Source: Gelria sp.
GTDB taxonomy: Bacteria > Bacillota > Syntrophomonadia > Syntrophomonadales > Syntrophomonadaceae
Length of the DNA: 5,467 nt
NCBI GenBank assembly: GCA_012839665.1
Contig: DUMX01000304.1
Span: 1 to 5,467 of the forward strand
Reading direction: 5' to 3'
The position numbers and the translations under genes were made by a program. Below the pieces are notes generated by a model. The model searched no databases. It worked only from the letters and a program-made list of their open reading frames with translations, and was not told where the DNA came from. This document shows positions 1 to 5,295 of the stretch, piece by piece (the stretch's first letter is position 1; every line of letters begins with the position of its first letter).

Positions 1-14
1 ACCCGCCTGAAGAA

Positions 15-140
15 TTATGCAAGTTCGGTAATTTCCTGATGTTTCGCAATCAGCACCAGGCCATTTCCGTCCAAAACATCCTCTGCCAGAATCATTCCCG
101 GCGTCAGTTCATAAATAGCCATTAGAATTGGCGTTCTTTC
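15..140 (-). pseudogene. Reversed copy of the same gene's C-terminal coding segment
   Basis: On the minus strand, 140 down to 18 reads as ERTPILMAIYELTPGM, then LAEDVLDGNG and LVLIAKHQEIT, then ELA and a TAA stop at 15-17. The part from TPGM to EIT is identical to the plus-strand fragment at 142-219. The 12 residues before it (ERTPILMAIYEL) are what one would expect upstream of TPGM in an intact gene and are missing from the plus-strand copy. The reversed copy therefore preserves information about the original gene that the right copy lost. It is unlikely to be expressed as a protein. Confidence 0.6.
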
Positions 141-221
141 CACGCCGGGAATGATTCTGGCAGAGGATGTTTTGGACGGAAATGGCCTGGTGCTGATTGC
201 GAAACATCAGGAAATTACCGA
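25..221. repeat. 80-bp perfect inverted repeat with 37-nt spacer
   Basis: The left arm (25-104) is the exact reverse complement of the right arm (142-221) over all 80 bases; base-by-base comparison found no mismatch. The spacer is 105-141. On the minus strand the spacer continues the reading frame of the left arm (…PILMAIYELTPGM…), so the spacer plus left arm is one reversed piece of the same gene whose end lies on the plus strand at 142-309. The motif GGCGT occurs at the inner end of the left arm (100-104) and again in the spacer (130-134), and its complement ACGCC starts the right arm (142-146). This short homology sits at the switch point. Such a long, closely spaced perfect palindrome is expected to be unstable in living cells, so a chimera is a serious possibility. 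Confidence 0.95.
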
Positions 222-309
222 TGTTCTTATTACCCGCCTGAAGAATTATGCAAGTATGGGAATGGTGCAGGAACCTATTAAAGTAATAAGTGAAATGATG
301 ATATCCTGA
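142..309 (+). pseudogene. 3' fragment of an HD-domain/response-regulator-like gene (C-terminal region)
   Basis: Reading from 142 in frame gives 55 codons and a TGA stop at 307-309. The product begins TPGMILAEDVLDGNG, continues LVLIAKHQEIT and ends with RLKNYASMG, QEPIKVI and EMMIS. The pattern 'PGM-LAEDV-D-NG-L-L-KG--(I/L)T---(I/L)-RL+N(F/Y)A----V-EPI-V' is one I know from the C-terminal tails of response regulators and HD/HD-GYP-type signalling proteins; this assignment is from memory of the pattern. No start or upstream domain is present: the open frame reaches back only to 115 (stop at 112-114), and 115-141 is reversed sequence. The gene is therefore broken here. It converges on the membrane protein gene, with 26 bases between the two stops. 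A short plus-strand piece at 1-39 (TRLKNYAS, then a stop) is a second, truncated copy of part of the same end. Confidence 0.55.
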
Positions 310-335
310 ATTGTTGTCTTCAGGTAGGCCAATTT

Positions 336-857
336 CTATAAAGAATCTTTATCCTTAAAAGCCAAGCGGGCAAAAAACCGTCCTCCGTGTAATAGGTGAA
401 AACCAAACAATATAGAAACCAGCATGGCCAAAGATTTTTCTGCTACCAGTAATTGCTGGTCAAAAGTGTTTATACCCAGAGGGTGGTAATAACCTATGTA
501 TAAGGCATTGGATAGAATCCGCAACAATTCCGGGGTAGCATAAACTATAAGTACCAGTCCGGTTATTTTCATGGCTAACAAAAACACAGTTTGAGCAGAT
601 TCCGTAGCTGTGTCCTTTTCTTCGGGATAGAACTTCCTTACTAATCTCCCGGTAGCGCTCAACAAATATATACCTATTAATAATAAGGTCAGTGGATACA
701 CCAGGGTCATTATTTGCTGACTCAAAGCCCAGCCAGGATAATTATTACCAAATAGAGTTGGTACCGTCATAATCAAAACCATTATAGACTTGATAATAGC
801 TAATATACCTATAATCCTGGTACCGGCGGCGAACAAATCAGAAGCCAATAATTTCAT
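336..857 (-). CDS. Hypothetical four-helix membrane protein, 173 aa
   Basis: I do not recognise a family. The protein shows four hydrophobic stretches long enough to cross the membrane, at roughly residues 14-36, 46-68, 91-112 and 138-158. Between helices 2 and 3 is a charged stretch (residues 71-86: RLVRKFYPEEKDTATE). The N-terminus lacks a cleavable-signal pattern, and the tail is charged (KDKDSL). The ATG at 855-857 is supported by a GGGAGGG Shine-Dalgarno sequence (866-872) 8 nt upstream. It lies 110 nt downstream of thiL on the same strand with no clear terminator between, so read-through from the thi operon is possible. A candidate promoter at 893-901 would allow separate expression. 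It lacks the length and helix number usual for ECF-type S components, so I do not assign a thiamine transport role. Confidence 0.75.
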   Translation of the reverse strand: MKLLASDLFAAGTRIIGILAIIKSIMVLIMTVPTLFGNNYPGWALSQQIMTLVYPLTLLLIGIYLLSATGRLVRKFYPEEKDTATESAQTVFLLAMKITGLVLIVYATPELLRILSNALYIGYYHPLGINTFDQQLLVAEKSLAMLVSILFGFHLLHGGRFFARLAFKDKDSL

Positions 858-892
858 AAATAATGCCCTCCCAATTTTACTATACTATTTAG

Positions 893-901
893 ATAATACC
901 A
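893..901 (-). promoter_or_regulatory. Possible extended -10 promoter for the membrane protein gene
   Basis: The minus strand reads TGGTATTAT here, matching the extended -10 pattern TGN-TATAAT with one mismatch in the hexamer. It lies about 36 nt upstream of the ATG at 857, which leaves room for a short leader containing the GGGAGGG site. The region 16-17 nt upstream (around TGTAAA) matches the -35 consensus only poorly. The surrounding 110-nt gap is AT-rich, so chance matches are likely. Confidence 0.3.
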
Positions 902-967
902 GAGATTACCTTTATTTACACCTACTATTTCCAGAAAGTCATTATAATTACTCTCTTACCACCCACC

Positions 968-1975
968 TTACACCCCCTGGAAATGATTGTAGCCTTTAGC
1001 TTCCAATGGGTGCTGGATGCCATTAGAGTCAACGATGTGATGGCCGAGGTCTTCGGGAACAATTTCGCCTACGACTGTAAAACTGATATTTTCCTGACTG
1101 GCGATGAATTGCAACTGGTTTAAATTAGCAGGGGAAAAGGTGAAAAGCAATTCGTAATCTTCTCCACCGTTAATTGCCAAATTCAAAGGATTAATATTTA
1201 AGCGGGCAGCTACCTCCCGGGTTTCTTGCAGAATGGGAATACGGTTAGCCCATATGACCGCTCCCTGGTGGCTGGAGCGAGCTATGGCCAATATTTCCTT
1301 ACTCAGTCCATCACTGATATCTTTAGCGGTGGTAACTATCCTGCTACGGGCAAAAAGTCTTCCCTGGTGCACGCGGGGATGGGGACGGTTGTGAAGAGCC
1401 AATACCCGGTCTCTAACCTCCAGGGGAAGGCTTAATTGGGGATTAAGGAGAAGGGCTAGTCCGGCAGCACTTCCACCCAACTCCCCGGTAACTGCTATCA
1501 GGTCGCCTGCCCGGGCTTGATTTTGACGCAGGACCAGATGGCTTTCCACCTCTCCCGTCAGAGCGATGTTAATTATAATAATAGGGGAGGTAGTGACATC
1601 CCCTCCTACAATGTCTACACAGTAAGTATTGGCTAACTCGTACATCCCGTCATAGAAATCTCTTAGCTCACTGGTTTTCAAGTCTTCGGGCAAACCCAGG
1701 GAGACCAGGGCATAACGGGGAATGCCACCCATAGCTGCGATATCGCTAAGGTTTACAGCCATAGATTTATAACCCAGGTCTTTCATGTTAATTTGTTCCC
1801 ACAGAAAGTGTACTCCTTCCACCAGTATATCGGTGGTAAGCAGTTGCAGCCATCCTTTTTTCCAGGGGACAGCTGCAGTATCATCGCCTATTGGAATAAC
1901 TACATCATTTAAATAGCGTGAACGTTGCCGAATGCTATCAATTATGTTAACTTCGCCCACATCTTTCAAGCGCAT
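968..1975 (-). CDS. thiL: Thiamine-monophosphate kinase ThiL
   Basis: ThiL phosphorylates thiamine monophosphate with ATP to give thiamine pyrophosphate, the last step of the pathway, in the cytoplasm. With the ATG at 1973-1975 the protein has 335 residues, the usual family length. Signature motifs are in order: GDD (30-32), TTDILVEGVHF (47-57), NLSDIAAMGG (75-84), GGDVTTS (124-130), VTGELGGSAAGL (162-173), DISDGLS (219-225), GGEDYELLF (270-278) and a final GYNHF. The acidic GDD, TTD and GGD clusters are the Mg-ATP/substrate sites of the AIR synthase-like (PurM/ThiL) fold. The frame is open upstream to an ATG at 2023, but an AGGAGG site (1988-1993) lies 12 nt before 1975 and the extra 16 residues fit no ThiL pattern, so 1975 is chosen. 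The gene begins 29 nt inside thiC, which suggests translational coupling. Confidence 0.96.
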   Translation of the reverse strand: MRLKDVGEVNIIDSIRQRSRYLNDVVIPIGDDTAAVPWKKGWLQLLTTDILVEGVHFLWEQINMKDLGYKSMAVNLSDIAAMGGIPRYALVSLGLPEDLKTSELRDFYDGMYELANTYCVDIVGGDVTTSPIIIINIALTGEVESHLVLRQNQARAGDLIAVTGELGGSAAGLALLLNPQLSLPLEVRDRVLALHNRPHPRVHQGRLFARSRIVTTAKDISDGLSKEILAIARSSHQGAVIWANRIPILQETREVAARLNINPLNLAINGGEDYELLFTFSPANLNQLQFIASQENISFTVVGEIVPEDLGHHIVDSNGIQHPLEAKGYNHFQGV

Positions 1976-3230
1976 CCCGCTCTTCCCCCTCCTGGTATAT
2001 ACGAATAGCGCACATATCTCCACACATGGTACATCCGGTTTCCTGGGTGCTGTTTTTCATATGAAATATCCGCTGGGCTCGTTCTGAATCTAAGGCCAGG
2101 GAAAACTGCCGATTCCAGTTTAATTCCTTGCGGGCTTGAGCCATCTCGAGGTCTCGTTGCAGAGCTTTTTTATGTCCTTTCACCAGGTCAGCAGCGTGGG
2201 CAGCAATTTTGCCTGATACAGTTCCTTCTTCGATATCTCGGAGGTCAGGGAGACCCAGGTGTTCAGCTGGACTGACACAACAGATAAAGTCAGCACCACT
2301 GGCACCTGCAATAGCACTGCCAATGGCCGAGGTTATATGGTCATAACCTGGGGCTATGTCGGTAACCAGAGGCCCTAGAATATAAAAAGGAACCTCGTGA
2401 CATAACTTCTTTTGCACTTCAACGTTCATAGTCACCTCATTCAACATAATATGACCTGGTCCTTCCACAATTACCTTAACTCCTGCTTCCAGGGCTCTGC
2501 GGGTTAACTCTCCCAGGGTTATCAGTTCATCAAATTGGGCACGATCAGAACCATCGGCAATACATCCGGGGCGAAGGCCATCTCCCAGGCTCAAGGCAAG
2601 GTCATACTGCCGGGCCAATTCTAATAACTGGTCATAATTTTCATACAAGGGGTTTTCTTTCTTGTTGGCGTACATCCAAGAAGCCAGTATGGAACCACCT
2701 CGACTAACCACTCCCAAAACCCGGTCTTTACGAACATGTTCCAGTGCTTTTCGGGTAAGACCAGTATGAACGGTTATAAAATCAACCCCATCTTCAGCAT
2801 GTTTTTGAATAACTTCAAATATATCCGCTACTTTCATGTTTTCCAAATGGTTATTTAATTCTACCTGATAGGCAGCTTGGTAAATGGGTACCGTACCTAC
2901 TGGTACTTTACTGGCCCTCAAAATAGAATTTCTCACCTCATCCATATTATCTCCCAAGGATAAATCCATAATCGTATCTGCTCCCAACCGGATGGCTGCA
3001 TTTAACTTTTGCAATTCCTCATCCAAATCGGATGCACGAGGTGAAACCCCCAAGTTTACATTAATCTTAGTTGATAAATTTTTTCCCACGGCACAGGATT
3101 CGGATTCTTTGTGCCTGGGATTATTCAAAATGACCACTTTTCCACAGGATATAAGCTCCTTTAGTTCAACCAAAGGAACTCTTTCCTGTTCAGAAATCTT
3201 GGCAAGAACTACATTCTCTTCAGTTAACAT
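1947..3230 (-). CDS. thiC: Phosphomethylpyrimidine synthase ThiC
   Basis: ThiC is the non-canonical radical SAM enzyme that rearranges aminoimidazole ribotide into HMP-phosphate, the pyrimidine half of thiamine. Conserved blocks are easily read: NLGVSP (59-64), GTVPIYQA (112-119), VHTGL (154-158), SRGGSI (176-181), SLGDGLRPG (214-222), EGPGH (256-260), TDIAPGYDH (290-298), EHLGLP (323-328) and KIAAHAADL (341-349). His260 and His324 are spaced like the metal-binding histidines I recall from the Caulobacter enzyme. The C-terminal iron-sulfur cysteines are C400, C403 and C407 (CTMCGDMC), a CX2CX3C arrangement, one residue shorter than the CX2CX4C I know from E. coli-type ThiC. At 427 residues it is the short form without the long N-terminal extension of proteobacterial and plant ThiC. 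The ATG overlaps the thiE stop by one base (TAATG) and has a GAAAGGAGAAGG site upstream. Confidence 0.98.
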   Translation of the reverse strand: MLTEENVVLAKISEQERVPLVELKELISCGKVVILNNPRHKESESCAVGKNLSTKINVNLGVSPRASDLDEELQKLNAAIRLGADTIMDLSLGDNMDEVRNSILRASKVPVGTVPIYQAAYQVELNNHLENMKVADIFEVIQKHAEDGVDFITVHTGLTRKALEHVRKDRVLGVVSRGGSILASWMYANKKENPLYENYDQLLELARQYDLALSLGDGLRPGCIADGSDRAQFDELITLGELTRRALEAGVKVIVEGPGHIMLNEVTMNVEVQKKLCHEVPFYILGPLVTDIAPGYDHITSAIGSAIAGASGADFICCVSPAEHLGLPDLRDIEEGTVSGKIAAHAADLVKGHKKALQRDLEMAQARKELNWNRQFSLALDSERAQRIFHMKNSTQETGCTMCGDMCAIRIYQEGEERDALERCGRS

Positions 3231-3886
3231 TATATATTCCTTCTCCTTTCATACACCTCGGTAATTTTAGTCTTTAGTCTTAGAGTTGCTTCTCTTATAT
3301 TCTGCTGAGCGAAAATGGCTGATATTACAGCTGCCCCATCACATCCGGTAGTAAATACCTGTTCTAAATTCTCCTCCGTAATACCACCAATAGCAATTAC
3401 AGGAATAGGCATAGCCTCGGCAACCTGACGTAAAACATCGAGCCCGGCCGGTTTACGCGTATCGCTCTTGCTTATCGTTGGAAAAACTGGGCTGATGCTT
3501 ACGTAATCGGCACCATCTTCGTATCCTTGGGTAGCCTCCTTTAGATTAATAACCGAGACCCCTATAATCTTATGCGGCCCTAATATCTCCCGGGCGATTT
3601 TAACCGTCAGGTCCTCCTGTCCTAAATGTACCCCATCCGCGTTTACTGCCTGGGCAATGTCCAGGCGGTCATTAATTATGAGAGGAATATGGTAATTCGC
3701 CGTAATCTCCCGGCATTTTAAGGCTAATTCATATACCTGGCGGGTAGTGCCGGCCTTATCGCGTAACTGAATAATACTGGCTCCTCCCTGTAGCACCTCT
3801 TCTAATTTGGTTTGCATTTGCGAGGGGGGGACATAAGTTGTATCTATAATTGGGTAAAGCGACAAATTTTCAATCATATTACTCAT
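3230..3886 (-). CDS. thiE: Thiamine-phosphate synthase ThiE
   Basis: ThiE joins HMP-PP and hydroxyethylthiazole phosphate into thiamine phosphate, releasing pyrophosphate. The 218-residue protein fits the single-domain TIM-barrel family. Visible motifs: QLRDK (40-44), INDR (71-74), DGVHLGQED (84-92, pyrophosphate/Mg region), IGVS (108-111), PVFPTISK (133-140, with the conserved Lys140), AIGGI (165-169) and DGAAVISAI (183-191). The position usually occupied by Gly in the 'GP(I/V)(F/Y)PT' block is Ser132, a mild variation. The ATG at 3884-3886 overlaps the thiM stop in an ATGA arrangement; the nearest ribosome site is only AGGTGAAA, so coupling to thiM translation is likely. A second ATG three codons in has no better site. 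There is no ThiD2 domain fused at its N-terminus; that domain is encoded separately two genes upstream. Confidence 0.97.
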   Translation of the reverse strand: MSNMIENLSLYPIIDTTYVPPSQMQTKLEEVLQGGASIIQLRDKAGTTRQVYELALKCREITANYHIPLIINDRLDIAQAVNADGVHLGQEDLTVKIAREILGPHKIIGVSVINLKEATQGYEDGADYVSISPVFPTISKSDTRKPAGLDVLRQVAEAMPIPVIAIGGITEENLEQVFTTGCDGAAVISAIFAQQNIREATLRLKTKITEVYERRRNI

Positions 3887-4683
3887 AACATTTTCACCTG
3901 CGCATGCTTATTAATCAGGTCTGCGTTTAACCCATATACACAATCCATTAATGCCGTTTTATAGGCCAGGGGACCAGGTGGGTTGGTTAAGGCGGCTAAT
4001 TCTCCAGCAATACCGAAACAGGTCAGGCCAGCTACTGCCGCCTGCAACATATCATCGGACGCGGCGGCAAATGCCCCCAGGATAGAAGAGCACATACATC
4101 CCGTGCCCGATATTTTGGCCATCATTAAATGACCGTTTGATATTATGGCTGTCTTTTCAGAGTTGATTACCATATCTTGTTCCCCGGTAACAGCAATGGT
4201 GGTCTGGTGTTTCCCGGCAAAATTCTGTGCCCCAGTCATAATATCACCACTTACCTCACCAGCTTCTACCCCTCTTACTGTAGCCTCCAGTCCTACCAGA
4301 ATGCCGATTTCAGCCAGATTTCCTGTAATGATATCCACTTCAACGTTAGCCAGGATTTCGTTGACCTTTTTGGTTCTCATAGATGTAGCGCCGGCTCCCA
4401 CTGGGTCCAGGATTACCGGGTGACCCAGGGAGTTGGCCTTTTGCCCGGCGGCAATCATGCTTTTAACCAGTTCGGAATTAAGCGTACCGATATTAAGTAC
4501 CAGAGCGTTTGCAATCTGTTGCATTTCCGCTACTTCCTCGATAGCATCAGCCATAACTGGTAGCCCTCCTATTTGCAGAGTTATATTAGCGCAATCATTA
4601 ACGGTAACATAATTAGTTATATGATGAATCAGGGGGTTGGATTTTCTAACCTTTTCCAGGTTTTCAATAATGGTAGGAATCAA
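3883..4683 (-). CDS. thiM: Hydroxyethylthiazole kinase ThiM (TTG start)
   Basis: ThiM uses ATP to phosphorylate 4-methyl-5-(2-hydroxyethyl)thiazole, a salvage reaction that supplies the thiazole half to ThiE. The 266-residue length is typical. Motifs: PLIHHITNYVTVNDCAN (17-33) and PVMADA (42-47) of the thiazole-binding part, LNIGTL (63-68), VILDPVGAGAT (90-100), GNLAEI (121-126), VTGEQD (165-170) and GTGCMCSS (193-200), with Cys196 at the catalytic-cysteine position of the ribokinase-like fold. The usual RGN(x)(S/A)EI motif reads TGNLAEI here, with Thr120 in place of Arg. The start codon is TTG (4681-4683), chosen because a full AAGGAGGT site lies 8 nt upstream and the protein then begins just before the first conserved block. 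TTGA overlaps the stop of the preceding gene by 4 nt. Confidence 0.97.
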   Translation of the reverse strand: MIPTIIENLEKVRKSNPLIHHITNYVTVNDCANITLQIGGLPVMADAIEEVAEMQQIANALVLNIGTLNSELVKSMIAAGQKANSLGHPVILDPVGAGATSMRTKKVNEILANVEVDIITGNLAEIGILVGLEATVRGVEAGEVSGDIMTGAQNFAGKHQTTIAVTGEQDMVINSEKTAIISNGHLMMAKISGTGCMCSSILGAFAAASDDMLQAAVAGLTCFGIAGELAALTNPPGPLAYKTALMDCVYGLNADLINKHAQVKML

Positions 4684-5105
4684 TTGCTATTACCTCCTTC
4701 ATTAAATTTATTCATGATTTGGTGTTCTAGCTCATAGGCGCGGTAACGAAACGCTTTACACTTCTGACTGGCTTCAATGTTAAAAAGCTTCAAGGTTTCC
4801 TCTAAAACTCGTAGTGACTCTTGTACGCGCTTAAAGTTAGCAATTAATAAAGATTTGATATCAGCCCGCTCCTGTTCGGCTTTCGGAGTTATCTCAGTAC
4901 CAACGTCATTAATAGTATCCCGATGAGTGATTAAGTGAAGTTGCTCATCCAGAACAGAATTAATTTCCCCTAACTCTAAACGCAGATTTTTGATTTCGAC
5001 CAAGAGCTCCTGGTCATCCATTAAAAACCGGATAATGTCTTCGATGACTCGTATTCCTTCACGAGCGCGGTTAAAGCTGGCGTCAATTAACCTTCCAATC
5101 TTCAC
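4680..5105 (-). CDS. thiD2: ThiD2-like protein, candidate alternative HMP-phosphate kinase
   Basis: A 141-residue, mostly helical soluble protein resembling the domain often fused to the N-terminus of thiamine-phosphate synthase and known as ThiD2. That family is proposed to replace ThiD in phosphorylating HMP-P to HMP-PP; I give the name from recalled pattern and context. Typical blocks are LIDASFNRAREGIRVIED (7-23), ITHRDTINDVGT (59-70), ANFKRVQESLRVLEE (89-103) and FRYRAYELE (119-127). Blocks 1 and 3 resemble one another, indicating an internal duplication. Nothing resembles the canonical ThiD ribokinase fold. The GTG start (5103-5105) has a full AAGGAGGTGA site (5110-5119) just upstream. 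It is the first gene behind the TPP riboswitch and overlaps thiM by 4 nt. The context, next to thiM, thiE and thiC with no thiD, fits an HMP-P kinase, but the sequence alone does not show the reaction. Confidence 0.8.
   Translation of the reverse strand: MKIGRLIDASFNRAREGIRVIEDIIRFLMDDQELLVEIKNLRLELGEINSVLDEQLHLITHRDTINDVGTEITPKAEQERADIKSLLIANFKRVQESLRVLEETLKLFNIEASQKCKAFRYRAYELEHQIMNKFNEGGNSN
4692..4699 (-). promoter_or_regulatory. Shine-Dalgarno site that fixes the thiM TTG start
   Basis: The minus strand reads AAGGAGGT, a perfect Shine-Dalgarno sequence, 8 nt before the TTG at 4683. It lies within the last codons of the preceding gene. No ATG or GTG lies at a suitable distance in the thiM frame, so this site is the main support for the rare start. 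Confidence 0.85.
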
Positions 5106-5119
5106 CAGGTCACCTCCTT

Positions 5120-5154
5120 AAAAAATAAAGCGAACCCAGTCATAAGGTTCGCTT
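5120..5154 (-). terminator. Intrinsic terminator in the thi leader (riboswitch expression platform)
   Basis: On the minus strand AAGCGAACC (5154-5146) pairs perfectly with GGTTCGCTT (5136-5128) across a 9-nt loop, followed by TATTTTTT (5127-5120). It lies 13 nt downstream of the riboswitch core and directly abuts the AAGGAGGTGA site of the first gene. This is the usual layout of transcriptional attenuation: TPP binding should favour termination. An AAGCG at the 3' edge of the riboswitch (GGGAAGCGG, around 5164-5170) could pair with the terminator's CGCTT as a short competing fold, but I could not identify a convincing long antiterminator by eye. Confidence 0.9.
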
Positions 5155-5166
5155 ATAATTTACGCC

Positions 5167-5260
5167 GCTTCCCTACGCTGGTATTATCCAGATCAAGTGC
5201 AAAGGGTAAGAGGCCTGGCGCCTCACTCTCAGCCCAGCAATAAGGGCTCCCCTAGCGTTT
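5167..5260 (-). promoter_or_regulatory. TPP riboswitch (THI element)
   Basis: Read on the minus strand, all hallmark elements are present. P1 is ACGCT (5258-5254) with AGCGT (5179-5175). GGGG comes next, then the AGCCC/GGGCT stem and the CTGAGA box (5232-5227) that recognises the pyrimidine ring. A variable hairpin GAGGC/GCCTC (5224-5220 with 5214-5210) and ACCC follow. The pyrophosphate-binding TTGATCTGGATAATACCAG block and the terminal GTAGGGAAGC complete the element. The block before TGATCTGG reads CACT where AACC is more usual, a small deviation. It precedes a five-gene thiamine operon and an intrinsic terminator, so it should switch the whole operon off when TPP is abundant. Confidence 0.97.
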
Positions 5261-5286
5261 TCATATCAAATTATCATGTGTCTGTT

Positions 5287-5295
5287 AGTATATCA
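5287..5295 (-). promoter_or_regulatory. Probable extended -10 promoter of the thi operon
   Basis: The minus strand reads TGATATACT, which fits TGN-TATAAT with a single mismatch. Initiation about 7 nt downstream (near 5280) would place the first riboswitch helix some 20 nt into the transcript, a usual distance. The -35 region at a 17-nt spacing (around 5310-5315, TCCTGG) is poor, consistent with reliance on the extended -10. Upstream, 5296-5467 is AT-rich and holds no other element I can support. Confidence 0.5.

Larger units (their letters stand above)
1..255. repeat. 24-bp direct repeat flanking an inverted segment (copies 1-24 and 232-255)
   Basis: Positions 1-24 and 232-255 are identical (begin ACCCGCCTGAAG, end TATGCAAGT). 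Both copies read in the same frame as TRLKNYAS on the plus strand, so they are two copies of one piece of coding sequence and not transposon ends. In the right copy the reading frame continues to a natural-looking protein end at 309. In the left copy it runs into the inverted segment and stops at 37-39 after four foreign codons. No transposase or insertion-sequence feature lies between them. Confidence 0.9.

Noticed and set aside
1..255. Insertion sequence, CRISPR array or invertible promoter at the left edge.
   Set aside because: There is no recombinase, no spacer-repeat periodicity and no target-site pattern; all segments are copies of one coding region, which a template switch or chimera explains better.
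305..324. Small hairpin CCTGAA/TTCAGG between the two convergent stops as a bidirectional terminator.
   Set aside because: Six base pairs with an 8-nt loop and no T-run on either strand; too weak to call a terminator.
336..857. Assignment of the membrane protein as an ECF S component such as ThiW or ThiT.
   Set aside because: Only four hydrophobic helices are visible, and I see none of the patterns I associate with those families.
1976..2023. Longer ThiL start at 2023 giving 16 extra N-terminal residues.
   Set aside because: The AGGAGG site lies downstream of that ATG and upstream of the 1975 ATG, the region is thiC coding sequence, and 335 residues is the usual ThiL length.
4145..4563. Plus-strand open frames opposite thiM, and similar ones opposite thiL, thiC and the membrane gene.
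   Set aside because: They lie antisense to strongly recognised genes, lack ribosome binding sites and family motifs, and are expected shadows.
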